Below are positions 45,733-55,853 of a stretch of DNA of 64,000 nt, in pieces (positions within the stretch are counted from its first letter, which is position 1; each line of letters opens with the position of its first letter). The notes under the pieces were generated by a model, which was not told where the DNA came from, did no database searches, and saw only the letters and a list, made by a program, of their open reading frames with translations. The DNA is from Pseudomonas paralcaligenes (GTDB lineage: Bacteria > Pseudomonadota > Gammaproteobacteria > Pseudomonadales > Pseudomonadaceae): the NCBI RefSeq assembly GCF_019655855.1, contig NZ_BPFX01000003.1:496001-560000 (forward strand), written 5' to 3'. The translations under genes were made by a program, and so were the position numbers.

Positions 45733-48363
45733 TCAGATGTCCCACACCAGATTGATGGCGAAGTTGCGGCCCGGCTGGGTCAGGCGCTCGAGGTTGGCCG
45801 GCGCGGTCACCGCCGCCTCGCCCAGGCCGCTCTCGCCGACGCTGGCGTAGCCGCGCACGTCGTCCCACAGCCAGTACTGCTTGTCGGTCAGGTTGTAGAG
45901 GCCGGCGTTGACGGTCAGGTCGTCGGTCAGGCGGTAGTAGCCGGTGAGGTCGAGGATGCCGAAGCCGGGGCTGGCGAACTGGCGGCTGGTGCCGTCCGGT
46001 GCGTTGAAGCTGGTGCTGTCGATGCGCGTCTTGCGCTTGACCAGGGTCCAGTTCAGCAGGCCGCCGAAGCGCTCCTGCTCGTAGCCCAGGCCGAACACGC
46101 CGGTCAGCGGGTTGACGCTGTTCAGCGGCTCGCCGTTGTCGTCGTTGCGGCCGCGGGCGTAGGCGATGCTGCCTTGCGCGTAGAGGCCGGGCAGGGCCAG
46201 ATCCAGGCGGCCACGGGCCTCCACGCCACGGATGCTGGCGTGGCGGATGTTGCGGCTCTGGAACTCGAGGCTGCCGGAGTTGGCCTGCAGCTGGTCCTCG
46301 TCGATGAAGTCGCGGTACTCGTTGTAGAACGCGGTCAGGCCGAAGCGGCCGCCCTCGAAGTTGCCGCGCAGGCCGGTTTCCAGGCCACGGCTCTTCTCCG
46401 GTTCGAGGTCGGGATTGGGCTCGACGGTGTAGCCGCCCGCCAGGTTCTCGAAGCGGCCGTACAGCGCCTTGGCGGTCGGCGTGCGGAAGCCCTCGGCGTA
46501 CTGGCCGAACCAGGTGTAGTGGTCGTCGAAGGCGTAGGTGACGCCGAGCTTGGGCGAGACCCGGTGCCAGGTCTTGTCGTCGTCGCTGTAGCCGGTCACG
46601 TTGGTGCCGTTGATGTTGGCGAGGAACTCGTCGGTCAGTTCGGGGCTCAGGCGGGTGTAGTCGTAGCGCAGGCCCGGCAGGAAGGTCCACTGGTTCCAGC
46701 GGATCTCGTCCTGCAGGTACAGGCCGTAGACGTGGATGGTCGGATCTGGGAAGTCGCTCTGGGTGGCGATGGTGTCGGAGGCGTTGGTGCTGATCGCGCC
46801 GACGGCGGGGCAGGCGGCGCTCAGCACGCGCAGGCAGACGCCCTTGCCGGAGCGCTGGCCGGTGACTTCCTGGCGCTTGAGGTTGAGGCCATAGGTCAGC
46901 AGGTGGTCGGTCGCGCCGAGGGCGAAGGCCTTGTCCAGCTGGGCGTCGAGCACCCACTGGCGGTCCTTGTAGTAGGTGTCGCGGAAGCGCATCACGTCGC
47001 GGCTGGCGATGCCGGTGAAGGGGTTGGCCGGCACGTAGTGCTCGCGGGTGCTCTGGTCGGTCTTGGCGATCTGGTAGTTCAGGCTCCACTTCAGGTTGTC
47101 GGCCAGCAGGCTGTCCAGCGCCAGGCGGTGCTCCAGGCCGAAGCGCTCGCGGGTGATGGTGTCGTTGCCGCTGCGGTCCCGGTAGTAGCCGGAGCCGACC
47201 CCGGGGGTGGGCGCGTTGAACGGGCCGCCGACCGCGCTGAGCTGGTCGGTGTCGCGGTCGTCCTCGTACTTCTCGTAGGTCAGCTGCAGGCGGTCGCTGT
47301 CGTTGTAGTTCCAGCCCAGCTTGGCCAGCAGGTTGGTGGTGCGCACGTCTTCCGGGTTGGCCTCGGTGCGGTCCAGACCGGTGCCGCCGGTGCTGCCGTA
47401 AGATTCGGTCTCGTGGCCGTTGCGCTGGGACAGGTGCAGCAGGGCGTCGAAGGCCTCGTGGCGGCCGGCGACGGTGGCCGAGGTGAGCCAGCTGTCGTCG
47501 GCGGAGCTGTAGCCGGCCTTCAGGCGGGCGCCGGCGTCGCGGCCTTCGCGGAGGATGTCGTCGGCGTCCAGGGTGAAGTAGCTGACCGCGCCGCCGATGG
47601 CGTTGCTGCCATACAGGGCGGAGGCCGGGCCGCGGAGGATTTCCACGCGCTTGACGATCTCCGGATCGACGTAGTTGCGGTGGGTCTGGGCGTAGGGGCC
47701 GTAGAAGAAGCTGTTGGGGATTTCCACGCCGTCGATCTGGGTCAGCACCCGGTCGCCGTCGATGCCGCGGATGTTGTAGCCGGTGATGCCGGCGCGCTGG
47801 CCTGCGCCGCCGACGGAGACGCCCGGCTCGTCGCGCACCAGCTGCTTGATGCTGTTGACGTTGTTGCGGTCCAGCTCGGTGCGGCCGCGCACGCTGACCG
47901 TGCTCGGCACCTCGTCGACGTTCTGGGCGCGGCGGGTGGCAGTGATGGTCTGCGGCTGCAGTTCCATGGCCCGCGACTGGCTGGCGCGTTGCAGTACGAC
48001 GTTGTGCGGGCCGACCTGGACGAACACCAGGCCGCTGCCGGCCAGCAGGCGGCGCAGCGCCTGTTCGGCGGAGAGGTTACCGGAGACGCCGGGCGAGGTG
48101 ACGTTGTCGGCCAGGTCCGCCTGCAGGCCGACCTGCCAGCCGGTGACGTCGCTGAAGGCGTTGAGCGCGGCGCTCAGCGGCTGGCGCTGGATGTCGAAGC
48201 GGAAACCGGCCTGGGTCTGGGTGCTGCCCTCGGCGGCGCTGGCCACGCCGGCGGGCGCCGAGGCCAGGGCGATGGACAGGGTGAGCAGGGACAGGGCCCG
48301 CAGGGGCAGCTCTGCCGGGGCACGCAGGCGATCGAGGGTGGAGCGTCGGGAGGAGACGTTCAT
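45733..48363 (-). CDS. hxuA: TonB-dependent heme/hemoglobin receptor with STN domain (HxuA-like)
   Basis: The 876-residue outer membrane receptor has a signal peptide (ending near VASAAEG), an STN domain (FRFDIQRQPLSAALNAFSDVTGWQVGLQADL), a plug (EVPSTVSVRGRTELDRN; GVEIPNSFFYGP; RGPASALYGSNAIGGAVSYFT) and a beta-barrel ending NLVWDI. The adjacent anti-sigma/sigma pair and hemO mark it as the signalling heme receptor of an HxuIRA-type system. The symbol is assigned by context. ATG 48363 is preferred over a start at 48420. Confidence 0.92.
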   Translation of the reverse strand: MNVSSRRSTLDRLRAPAELPLRALSLLTLSIALASAPAGVASAAEGSTQTQAGFRFDIQRQPLSAALNAFSDVTGWQVGLQADLADNVTSPGVSGNLSAEQALRRLLAGSGLVFVQVGPHNVVLQRASQSRAMELQPQTITATRRAQNVDEVPSTVSVRGRTELDRNNVNSIKQLVRDEPGVSVGGAGQRAGITGYNIRGIDGDRVLTQIDGVEIPNSFFYGPYAQTHRNYVDPEIVKRVEILRGPASALYGSNAIGGAVSYFTLDADDILREGRDAGARLKAGYSSADDSWLTSATVAGRHEAFDALLHLSQRNGHETESYGSTGGTGLDRTEANPEDVRTTNLLAKLGWNYNDSDRLQLTYEKYEDDRDTDQLSAVGGPFNAPTPGVGSGYYRDRSGNDTITRERFGLEHRLALDSLLADNLKWSLNYQIAKTDQSTREHYVPANPFTGIASRDVMRFRDTYYKDRQWVLDAQLDKAFALGATDHLLTYGLNLKRQEVTGQRSGKGVCLRVLSAACPAVGAISTNASDTIATQSDFPDPTIHVYGLYLQDEIRWNQWTFLPGLRYDYTRLSPELTDEFLANINGTNVTGYSDDDKTWHRVSPKLGVTYAFDDHYTWFGQYAEGFRTPTAKALYGRFENLAGGYTVEPNPDLEPEKSRGLETGLRGNFEGGRFGLTAFYNEYRDFIDEDQLQANSGSLEFQSRNIRHASIRGVEARGRLDLALPGLYAQGSIAYARGRNDDNGEPLNSVNPLTGVFGLGYEQERFGGLLNWTLVKRKTRIDSTSFNAPDGTSRQFASPGFGILDLTGYYRLTDDLTVNAGLYNLTDKQYWLWDDVRGYASVGESGLGEAAVTAPANLERLTQPGRNFAINLVWDI

Positions 48364-48396
48364 CGGAGCTCTCTTCTGGTCAGTATTCGTCGCTGA

Positions 48397-48415
48397 AATG
48401 CGAATTAATAGCATT
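48397..48415 (-). promoter_or_regulatory. Palindrome upstream of hxuA
   Basis: AATGC-GAATTAATA-GCATT is a perfect five-base inverted repeat with nine-base spacing, 34 bases before the receptor start. Being AT-rich, it could be an iron box or part of the sigma-dependent receptor promoter; I cannot tell which. Confidence 0.45.
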
Positions 48416-48489
48416 GGCATTTGACGAAACGAACGAGCCCGCGAGATCGCGTAAAAAAACTTGTGGGGGTGGGCTTTGGGAGACGAGCC

Positions 48490-48545
48490 GGTGCGCGCGG
48501 CGCACCCTACGGTTCGGGTGTGGGGTAGGGTGCGCCGCGCGCACC
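48490..48545. repeat. Perfect 21-bp inverted repeat, GTAGGGTGCGCC family (second copy)
   Basis: GGTGCGCGCGGCGCACCCTA plus C at 48490-48510 is repeated inverted at 48525-48545. It is of the same family as the element at 8209-8272 and lies between hxuR and hxuA. Confidence 0.9.
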
Positions 48546-48564
48546 ATCGGGTTTCAGGCGTGGC

Positions 48565-49521
48565 TCAGTCGAGGATCAGCACGCGCGGCAGTTCGTGCAG
48601 GCGCGAGGAGGTGACCTGGGCCAGCGAGCGCATCGCGCCGAGGGGATCGTCCAGCCGGTAGTTGCCGGTGACGTTGAGCGCCGCCAGGCGCTCGTCGGTG
48701 CTGATGATCCAGCCCGGGTAGTAGCGGCGCAGCTCGGCCAGCACCTCGCCGAGCGGGCAGTTCTCGAATACCAGGCGACCCTGCACCCAGGCCAGCTGGG
48801 GCTGGGCGCGCGTGGTATGGGTGCGCGCGCCGAAGCCGTCGGGGCCGATGCGGATGCTGTCGCCGGCGCCGAGGATCACGCTGGAGTCGTTGCGCCGGGT
48901 GCGCAGGTCCACCTCGCCGCGCTCCACGCTGACCTCGGCCTCGTCGTTCAGATAGCGCACGGCGAAGGCGGTGCCGCGCACGCTGACCTGCACCGGGCCG
49001 GCGTCCACCTCGAACGGGCGGCTGCGGTCGTGGGCGACGTCGAAGTAGGCCTCGCCATACAGCAGGCGGGTGCTGCGCCGGTAGTCGTCCATCCGGCTGG
49101 CGAGGGCGGTGTCGGTGTTCAGCAGCACGCGCGAGCCGTCTGCCAGCTGAAGTTGCTGGCGCTGGCCGACGGCGGTGACGTGGTCGGCCTGCAGGCGCTG
49201 CGGCAGGTCGCTCTGCAGCACCGCGGCGATGGCGAGCAGCAGGCCGGCCGCCGAGGCCGCGGCGCGGCGCGCCAGCCGGCGGCGCTGGCGCCGCTTCCGC
49301 TGGCCCTGCTGCTGCAGGCCGGCGGCGGCCACGTTGAGCAGTGGCGAGCCCCACATGCGGCTGGCCCGCTGGTAGGCGCGGGCGTTGTCCTCGCTGGCCT
49401 GCAGCCAGGCGTCGAAGGCGGCGCGGGTGTCCGCATCGGCATCGTCCAGCCGGATCAGCCAGTCCAACGCTTCCGAGAGGCGTTGCGAGTCGGCTGTCGG
49501 TTGCTGGGATGAAGCGGTCAC
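48565..49521 (-). CDS. hxuR: FecR-family anti-sigma factor (HxuR-like)
   Basis: The 318-residue protein is the membrane anti-sigma partner of the heme receptor system. The N-terminal DUF4880-like part (EALDWLIRLDDADADTRAAF; AYQRASRMWGSPLL) is followed by a basic stretch and a membrane helix (AAASAAGLLLAIAAVLQ, about residues 88-104). The FecR domain follows (LADGSRVLLNTDTALASRMD; VQVSVRGTAFAVRYL). The start is GTG 49521. The gene lies between the sigma gene and the receptor gene. The symbol is by context. Confidence 0.9.
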   Translation of the reverse strand: MTASSQQPTADSQRLSEALDWLIRLDDADADTRAAFDAWLQASEDNARAYQRASRMWGSPLLNVAAAGLQQQGQRKRRQRRRLARRAAASAAGLLLAIAAVLQSDLPQRLQADHVTAVGQRQQLQLADGSRVLLNTDTALASRMDDYRRSTRLLYGEAYFDVAHDRSRPFEVDAGPVQVSVRGTAFAVRYLNDEAEVSVERGEVDLRTRRNDSSVILGAGDSIRIGPDGFGARTHTTRAQPQLAWVQGRLVFENCPLGEVLAELRRYYPGWIISTDERLAALNVTGNYRLDDPLGAMRSLAQVTSSRLHELPRVLILD

Positions 49522-49582
49522 GCGGGAATCCTCGGGGCGGGGACGCTCATTGTCGTCCAGCGCCCGGCGGATGGGTAGCCTG

Positions 49583-50113
49583 TCACCTGGTTTCTTCCAG
49601 ACGATCCAGCACGTCGATGCAGATGGCCATGATCAGCTTCAGCTCCTTCTGCACCGTGCTCGCCGACACCTCCAGCTGCTCGGCGATCTCGGCGTAGCCG
49701 CAGCCGTTCAGCCGGCTGAGGATGAAGATCTGCTGCTGGCGCGGGGTCAGGCGCTCCACGGTGGAGCCCAGGCGTTCGAGCAGCTGCTCGGCGTGCAGGC
49801 CCTCCTCGGCGGAAGGCGCGCCGGAGGGCACCGCCTGCAGTTCCTCGTCGGAGATGTCCTCCATCAGGGTGCGCGACTGCATGCGCAGGTGGCGCAGGTG
49901 ATCGAGGGCGAGGTTGCGTCCGGTCTGGAACAGGAAGGGCTCGAGGTGCTCCACCTTGCGCTGCAGCAGGGTGCGCGCCACGCGCAGGTAGGTCTCCTGG
50001 ACCAGCTCTTCGGCGATGCTGGGGTTCTTCACCATTCTCGCCAGCGTGCGCAGCAGCGGCGTGCGTTGGGCGAGAAACACCGTATCGAGGTTGGAACTGC
50101 TCACAACATCCAT
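49583..50113 (-). CDS. hxuI: ECF sigma factor (HxuI-like)
   Basis: The 176-residue FecI-type sigma factor has region 2 SIAEELVQETYLRVARTLL and region 4 LTPRQQQIFILSRLNGCGYAEIAEQLEVSASTV. ATG 50113 (MDVVSSSNLDTVF) is chosen; a TTG nine bases upstream lies against the Fur box and is unlikely. A strong Fur-box match begins 10 bases upstream. With the FecR and STN-receptor genes downstream it forms a heme-responsive cell-surface signalling set. The gene symbol is inferred from that arrangement. Confidence 0.9.
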   Translation of the reverse strand: MDVVSSSNLDTVFLAQRTPLLRTLARMVKNPSIAEELVQETYLRVARTLLQRKVEHLEPFLFQTGRNLALDHLRHLRMQSRTLMEDISDEELQAVPSGAPSAEEGLHAEQLLERLGSTVERLTPRQQQIFILSRLNGCGYAEIAEQLEVSASTVQKELKLIMAICIDVLDRLEETR

Positions 50114-50122
50114 CTCGGACAA

Positions 50123-50141
50123 AATGATAATTATTATTGTT
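50123..50141. promoter_or_regulatory. Fur box for the hxuI promoter
   Basis: AATGATAATTATTATTGTT is a good match to the GATAAT-array Fur consensus. It lies directly before the sigma-factor gene in the region shared with phuS. Confidence 0.75.
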
Positions 50142-50250
50142 CGGCGCGACGCACCGACACAACCCCGCCCGGCCTGGCATTCGGCCTCGCGCCCCTGTGT
50201 TCGGGCGGGCCGGGACTTGCCACGCCTCGGTTGAAGGATGATTCGCTTTA

Positions 50251-50269
50251 AATAAAAATAATTCTCAAA
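50251..50269. promoter_or_regulatory. Fur box for the phuS promoter
   Basis: AATAAAAATAATTCTCAAA, reverse complement TTTGAGAATTATTTTTATT, resembles the GAGAAT-type iron box. It lies 63 bases upstream of phuS. The two boxes stand 110 bases apart and would let Fur repress both divergent heme operons. Confidence 0.65.
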
Positions 50270-50331
50270 GCTATTTGTCCGGCGCTTGTTGATATGCTCT
50301 GTGCCGCTTCGAACCCTTCGCGAGGTACGCC

Positions 50332-51384
50332 ATGACCACTTCGACCCCCGAGCTGTACCGGGACTGGCAGCGCCTGCGCGGCGAGCAGCCCGGCCTGCGT
50401 GCCCGCGACGCCGCCGCCCGCCTTGGCGTCAGCGAGGCCGAGCTGACGGCCAGCCGCCTGGGCGTGGACGCCGTCCGCCTGCGCCCGGAATGGGCCGCGC
50501 TGCTGCCGGCGCTGGGCGAGCTGGGCTACATCATGGCGCTGACCCGCAACGAGCATTGCGTGCATGAACGCAAGGGCTTCTACCGCGAGGTGTCGCTCAC
50601 CCCCAACAGCGCGATGGGGCTGGTGGTGTCCGCCGACATCGACCTGCGCCTGTTCCTGTCCGGCTGGGCCAGCGCGTTCGCCGTCGCCGAAGCCACCGAG
50701 CGTGGCGTGCAGCGCAGCATCCAAGTGTTCGACCGGCAGGGCGTCGCCGTGCACAAGGTCTACCTGACCGACAAGAGCGAAACCGACGCCTGGGCGCCGC
50801 TGGTCGAGCGCTTCCGCGCGGCCGGGCAGAGCGCCGAGCTGGACCTGCACGCACCGACCGAGCGCAAGGTGCCCCGAGCCGATGCCGAGGTGGACGCCGT
50901 CGCCCTGCGCGCCGACTGGGCGCAACTGCAGGACACCCACCACTTCCACGCCATGCTCCGGCGCCACGACGTGGCGCGCACCCAGGCCCTGCGCCTGGCC
51001 GGCCGCGAGTGGGCCGAGCCGCTGGCCACGGCCGGCCTGACCGGCCTGTTCGAGGAAGCGGCGGCGCGCCAGGTGCCGATCATGGTGTTCGTCGGCAACC
51101 CGCACTGCATCCAGATCCACACCGGACCGGTGCACAACCTGCGCTGGATGGGCGACTGGTTCAACGTGCTCGACCCCGAATTCAACCTGCACCTGAAGAC
51201 CGGCGGCGTCAGCGAGCTGTGGCGCGTGCGCAAGCCCAGCAGCGACGGCATCATCACCAGCTACGAGGCGTTCGACGCCGACGGCGAGCTGGTGGTGCAG
51301 CTGTTCGGCGCGCGCAAGCCGGGCGTGCCGGAGCGCGCCGACTGGCGCGAGCTGGCCGAATCCACCCTGGCTCTGGAGGCCTGA
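50332..51384 (+). CDS. phuS: Cytoplasmic heme-trafficking protein PhuS
   Basis: PhuS receives heme from the PhuUV importer and passes it to heme oxygenase. The 350-residue protein is a HemS/ChuX two-repeat protein (N half GYIMALTRNEHCVHERKGFY; C half VPIMVFVGNPHCIQIHTGPVHNLRWM), with WFNVLDPEFNLHL near the C-terminal heme site. ATG 50332 follows GCGAGGTACGCC. Its placement next to hemO supports direct transfer of heme to the oxygenase. Confidence 0.95.
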   Translation: MTTSTPELYRDWQRLRGEQPGLRARDAAARLGVSEAELTASRLGVDAVRLRPEWAALLPALGELGYIMALTRNEHCVHERKGFYREVSLTPNSAMGLVVSADIDLRLFLSGWASAFAVAEATERGVQRSIQVFDRQGVAVHKVYLTDKSETDAWAPLVERFRAAGQSAELDLHAPTERKVPRADAEVDAVALRADWAQLQDTHHFHAMLRRHDVARTQALRLAGREWAEPLATAGLTGLFEEAAARQVPIMVFVGNPHCIQIHTGPVHNLRWMGDWFNVLDPEFNLHLKTGGVSELWRVRKPSSDGIITSYEAFDADGELVVQLFGARKPGVPERADWRELAESTLALEA

Positions 51385-51385
51385 G

Positions 51386-52270
51386 ATGCGTCTGATCAAA
51401 GCCGTTCTGCTGAGCAGCAGCATGCTGTTCAGCCACGCCGCCGCCGCCGATGACCTGCCGCAGCGCTGGGTCAGTTCCGGCGGCTCGCTGAGCGAATGGG
51501 TCGTCGCGCTGGGCGGCGAGAGCCGCCTGGTGGGCGTCGACACCACCAGCCAGCACCCCGCGTCGCTGCGTGAGCTGCCGAGCGTTGGCTACCAGCGCGC
51601 GCTGTCGGCGGAGGGCGTGCTGTCCCTGCGCCCGGACATCCTGATCGGCACGGAAGAGATGGGCCCGCCGCCGGTGATCGCACAGATCAGGGCGGCTGGC
51701 ATCCGCATCGAGACGCTGCCGGCCACCGCCGAACTGGAAACGCTGGAAGGCAACGTGCTGCGCCTCGGCGAACTGCTGGGCGAGCCGGAAAGGGCGCGCG
51801 AGCGGATGGCCGACTACCGCCAGAGTCTGCAGCGCCAGGCCGACTGGGTCGCCCAGGCGCGGAAGACTCAGGAAGCGCCGCGGGTGCTGATGCTACTGGG
51901 CCACGCCGGCAGCAACACCCTGGCCGCCGGCAAGGACAGCCTGGCCGTGTGGCTGATCGAGCGGGCCGGCGGCGAGAGCCGCACCGAACACGACGGCTAC
52001 AAGCCGATCTCCAGCGAGGCGCTGCTGGCCATGGACCCGCAGGTGGTGATCTTCGCCGACCGCACCCTGCAGGGCGACGCCGCGCGCGCGGCGCTGCTGC
52101 AGCACAACCCGGTGATCGCGCAGACCAGCGCGGGGCGCAACGGCCGCCTGCTCAGCCTCGACCCGACCCTGCTGGTCGGCGGCCTCGGCCCGCGCCTGCC
52201 GGAAGGGCTGGCCGAGCTGTCGGCGGCCTTTTATCCTGCGGCAAAGGCCCTGACCACCGAGGACCGATGA
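51386..52270 (+). CDS. phuT: Periplasmic heme-binding protein PhuT
   Basis: The 294-residue protein has a signal peptide ([15 protein letters not shown]) and a class III ABC binding fold ([37 protein letters not shown]). It delivers heme from the receptor to the PhuUV permease. It starts one base after the phuS stop with TGGAGG inside phuS as ribosome site. The end overlaps phuU by four bases. Confidence 0.94.
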   Translation: MRLIKAVLLSSSMLFSHAAAADDLPQRWVSSGGSLSEWVVALGGESRLVGVDTTSQHPASLRELPSVGYQRALSAEGVLSLRPDILIGTEEMGPPPVIAQIRAAGIRIETLPATAELETLEGNVLRLGELLGEPERARERMADYRQSLQRQADWVAQARKTQEAPRVLMLLGHAGSNTLAAGKDSLAVWLIERAGGESRTEHDGYKPISSEALLAMDPQVVIFADRTLQGDAARAALLQHNPVIAQTSAGRNGRLLSLDPTLLVGGLGPRLPEGLAELSAAFYPAAKALTTEDR

Positions 52271-53303
52271 ATCCGCTGTTCCGACCACGCCCGTTGCTGC
52301 TGGCACTGGGCGTTCTCCTGCTGCTCGCGTTCTGGCTGTCGCTGGCCCTGGGGCCGGTCAGCCTGCCCCTGGGCGACACCCTGATGGCCGCGCTGCGCCT
52401 GCTCGGCCTGCCGGTGAACGGCGAGGGCCTGCAGCAGGCCGAACTGATCCTCGGCCAGATCCGCCTGCCGCGCAGCCTGCTTGGCCTGTGCGTGGGGGCG
52501 GTGCTGGCGCTGTCCGGGGTGGCCATGCAGGGCCTGTTCCGCAACCCGCTGGCCGACCCCGGCCTGGTCGGCGTCTCCGGTGGGGCGGCGCTGGGTGCGG
52601 CGGTCGCCATCGTCGGCGGCAGCCTGATCGGCGGCCTGCCGCCGCTGTGGGCACCGTACCTGCTGTCGCTCTGCGCCTTCGGCGGCGGCCTTGCGGTGAC
52701 CGCCGTGGTCTATCGCTTCGGCCGCCGCGACGGCCAGACCAACGTCGCCACCATGTTGCTGGCCGGCGTCGCGCTGACCGCCATGTCCGGCGCCGGCGTC
52801 GGCCTGTTCACCTACCTGGCCGACGACGCCACCCTGCGCAGCCTGACCTTCTGGAACCTCGGCAGCCTCAACGGCGCCAGCTACCCGCGCCTGTGGCCGC
52901 TGCTGCTGGTGGCCCTCGGCGTGGCCCTGTGGCTGCCGCGCCGGGCCTCGGCGCTCAACGCGCTGCTGCTCGGCGAGTCGGAGGCCCGCCATCTGGGCTT
53001 CGACGTCGAGCGGCTCAAGCTCGAACTGGTGCTGTGTACGGCGCTGGGCGTCGGCGCGGCCGTGGCGGCGGCGGGGCTGATCGGCTTCATCGGCCTGGTG
53101 GTGCCGCACCTGATGCGCCTGCTGGTCGGGCCGGACCACCGGGTGCTGCTGCCGGCCTCGCTGCTGGCCGGCGCCAGCCTGCTGCTGCTGGCCGACCTGG
53201 CGGCGCGCCTGGTGCTGGCCCCGGCCGAGCTGCCGATCGGCATCGTCACGGCGCTGATCGGGGCGCCGTTCTTCCTCTATCTGCTGGTGCGGGGGCGGAC
53301 CTG

Positions 53304-53304
<1 letters not shown>
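52267..53304 (+). CDS. phuU: Heme ABC transporter permease PhuU
   Basis: The 345-residue FecCD-type permease has about ten membrane helices, with family signatures [41 protein letters not shown] and [21 protein letters not shown], the last being the ATPase contact loop region. Both ends overlap neighbours (ATGA with phuT, TGATG with phuV), showing tight coupling. Confidence 0.95.
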
Positions 53305-54071
<767 letters not shown>

Positions 54072-54091
54072 ACAATCTTCGGGAGCCTCCC

Positions 54092-54976
54092 ATGCGAATC
54101 CTTCTGCTCTGCTGCTTCTGCCTGCTGGTCGCCTGCCAGTCCCGCGGCGTGCTGCCGCTGCCGACGCCGATCGCTCCGGAAGGCCGCGACCATGCCCGGC
54201 TGGGCCAGCTCGTCGAGCTGGCCAGCGGCGCGCGGATCAGCCCCGAGCAACTGGTCGAGCGCCTGGCCGCCGCGCCGCGGGTGCTGGTCGGCGAGCAGCA
54301 CGACAACCCCGACCACCACGCCCTGCAGCTCTGGCTGTCGCGCGAGCTGGCGGCCCGGCGTCCGCAGGGCAGCGTGCTGATGGAGATGATCGGCCCGGGC
54401 CAGCAGGCGGCGGTCGACCGCGCCCAGGCCGAGACCCGCGCCGGCCGTCCGCCGGCCGACGCCTATGCCGCGCTGGACTGGCAGGCCGGCTGGGACTGGG
54501 GCCTGTACGGCGCGCTGGTGCAGTACCAGCTGCGCCAGCCCTATCCGCTGCTGGCGGCCAACTTGGAGCGGGCCGAGATCATGGATATCTACCGCCAGCG
54601 CCCGGCGCTGGAGGGGCCGGCCTCCAGTGCGCCGGCGGTGCAGGCGAAGCTGGAGCAGGATATCCGCGAATCCCACTGCGGCCTGCTGCCGGACAGCCAG
54701 ATTCCGGCGATGCTCGCCGTGCAGCAGCAGCGCGACCGGCGCATGGCCCGGCGCCTGGCAGAGGCGCCGCAACCGGCCATGCTGCTGGCCGGCGCCTTCC
54801 ACGTGCGTCGGGACCTGGGCGTGCCGCTGCACCTGAGCGACCTGGGCGTCGGTGAGGGCAACACCGTGCTGATCCTCGCCGAGGTCGGCCGGGAGCCGGC
54901 GCCGGGCAGCGCCGACTACGTCTGGTACACCGCCGCCAATCCGCCCGAGGACCACTGCGCCAGGCTGCGTCGCTAG
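54092..54976 (+). CDS. phuW: ChaN-family heme-associated lipoprotein PhuW
   Basis: The 294-residue protein has a lipoprotein signal with lipobox LVAC and a ChaN (DUF399) domain: RVLVGEQHDNPDHHALQL, GSVLMEMIGPGQQAAV and MLLAGAFHVRRDLGVPLHL. ChaN-like proteins bind heme and help move it at the outer membrane. It ends the phuSTUVW operon. ATG 54092 follows GGGAGCC. Confidence 0.93.
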   Translation: MRILLLCCFCLLVACQSRGVLPLPTPIAPEGRDHARLGQLVELASGARISPEQLVERLAAAPRVLVGEQHDNPDHHALQLWLSRELAARRPQGSVLMEMIGPGQQAAVDRAQAETRAGRPPADAYAALDWQAGWDWGLYGALVQYQLRQPYPLLAANLERAEIMDIYRQRPALEGPASSAPAVQAKLEQDIRESHCGLLPDSQIPAMLAVQQQRDRRMARRLAEAPQPAMLLAGAFHVRRDLGVPLHLSDLGVGEGNTVLILAEVGREPAPGSADYVWYTAANPPEDHCARLRR

Positions 54977-54999
54977 CCCGGCGCCAGCGTCTGGCCTAA

Positions 55000-55017
55000 C
55001 GCATATATGGTTATGCG
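55000..55017. promoter_or_regulatory. Inverted repeat upstream of the gntR operon
   Basis: CGCATA-TATGGT-TATGCG is a perfect six-base inverted repeat in AT-rich DNA, 87 bases before the GntR gene. It is a candidate activator or repressor site of the following cluster. Confidence 0.5.
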
Positions 55018-55067
55018 AAATTCGTATTTGTTCTGAGGTTCTTATATCTCCTATCTTCTCATCACAT

Positions 55068-55081
55068 CTTGTTATGACAAG
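55068..55081. promoter_or_regulatory. Candidate GntR operator
   Basis: CTTGT-TATG-ACAAG is a perfect palindrome 22 bases before the GntR start codon, in a place fit for autorepression of the operon. That the GntR protein binds it is inferred. Confidence 0.5.
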
Positions 55082-55103
55082 TTGAGAGCGCGAGAAGAAA
55101 ACG

Positions 55104-55853
55104 ATGGCCGAACTGCTTCCCCTGTCCCCCGTACCGCTGTACAGCCAGCTCAAGGAGCTGCTGCGCGGGCGCATCCTCGACGGCACCTACCCGCCGCACA
55201 GCCGCATGCCCTCGGAGAACGAGCTGGGCCAGGCGTTCGGCGTCAGCCGCATCACCGTGCGTCAGGCGCTGGGCGACCTGCAGAAGGAAGGGCTGATCTT
55301 CAAGATCCACGGCAAGGGCACCTTCGTCGCCAAGCCCAAGGCGTTCCAGAACGTCAGCACCCTGCAGGGGCTGGCCGAATCCATGTCGCAGATGGGCTAC
55401 GAGGTGATCAACCGCCTGATCGGCCTCAAACACCTGGCGGCCAGCGCCCGGGTCGCCGAGCGTCTGGGGCTGGAGGAGGGCGCGCCGGTCAGCGAGATCA
55501 AGCGGGTGCGCCTGGTCAACCGCGAGCCGGTGTCGCTGGAAGTCACCTACGTGCCGCGCGCCGTCGGCGAGAAGCTGGAGAAGGCCGACCTGGTGGCCCG
55601 CGACATCTTCCTGATCATCGAGAACGACTGCGGCATCGCCCTCGGCCATGCCGACCTGGCCATCGACGCGGTGCTCGCCGACGCCGACCTGACCCGCGCG
55701 CTGGACGTGGAGGAGGGCGCGCCGATCATGCGCATCGAGCGCCTGACCCACGCCGCCGACGGCACCCCGCTGGACTTCGAATACCTCTACTACCGCGGCG
55801 ACGCCTTCCAGTACCGCCTGCGCATCGACCGCCAGAAGGGCTCCCACGCATGA
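55104..55853 (+). CDS. HutC-subfamily GntR transcriptional regulator
   Basis: The 249-residue regulator has an N-terminal winged helix (PLYSQLKELLRGRILDGTYP; MPSENELGQAFGVSRITVRQ) and a UTRA ligand-binding domain from about residue 95 (EIKRVRLVNREPVSLEVTYV). It is the first gene of the AprA-like cluster, whose flavoprotein gene it overlaps (ATGA), so it is cotranslated and probably controls the cluster in response to the imported substrate or a product. The ligand is unknown. Confidence 0.92.
   Translation: MAELLPLSPVPLYSQLKELLRGRILDGTYPPHSRMPSENELGQAFGVSRITVRQALGDLQKEGLIFKIHGKGTFVAKPKAFQNVSTLQGLAESMSQMGYEVINRLIGLKHLAASARVAERLGLEEGAPVSEIKRVRLVNREPVSLEVTYVPRAVGEKLEKADLVARDIFLIIENDCGIALGHADLAIDAVLADADLTRALDVEEGAPIMRIERLTHAADGTPLDFEYLYYRGDAFQYRLRIDRQKGSHA

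Noticed and set aside
46174..48396. 740-residue open frame opposite the heme receptor.
   Set aside because: The receptor on the minus strand has signal peptide, STN, plug and barrel; the opposite frame is rich in Val/Gly/Ala/Gln with no motif and is a GC-driven shadow.
50114..50122. TTG start at 50122 for the HxuI-like sigma factor.
   Set aside because: It lies against the Fur box and lacks a ribosome site; the ATG at 50113 gives a family-like N-terminus.
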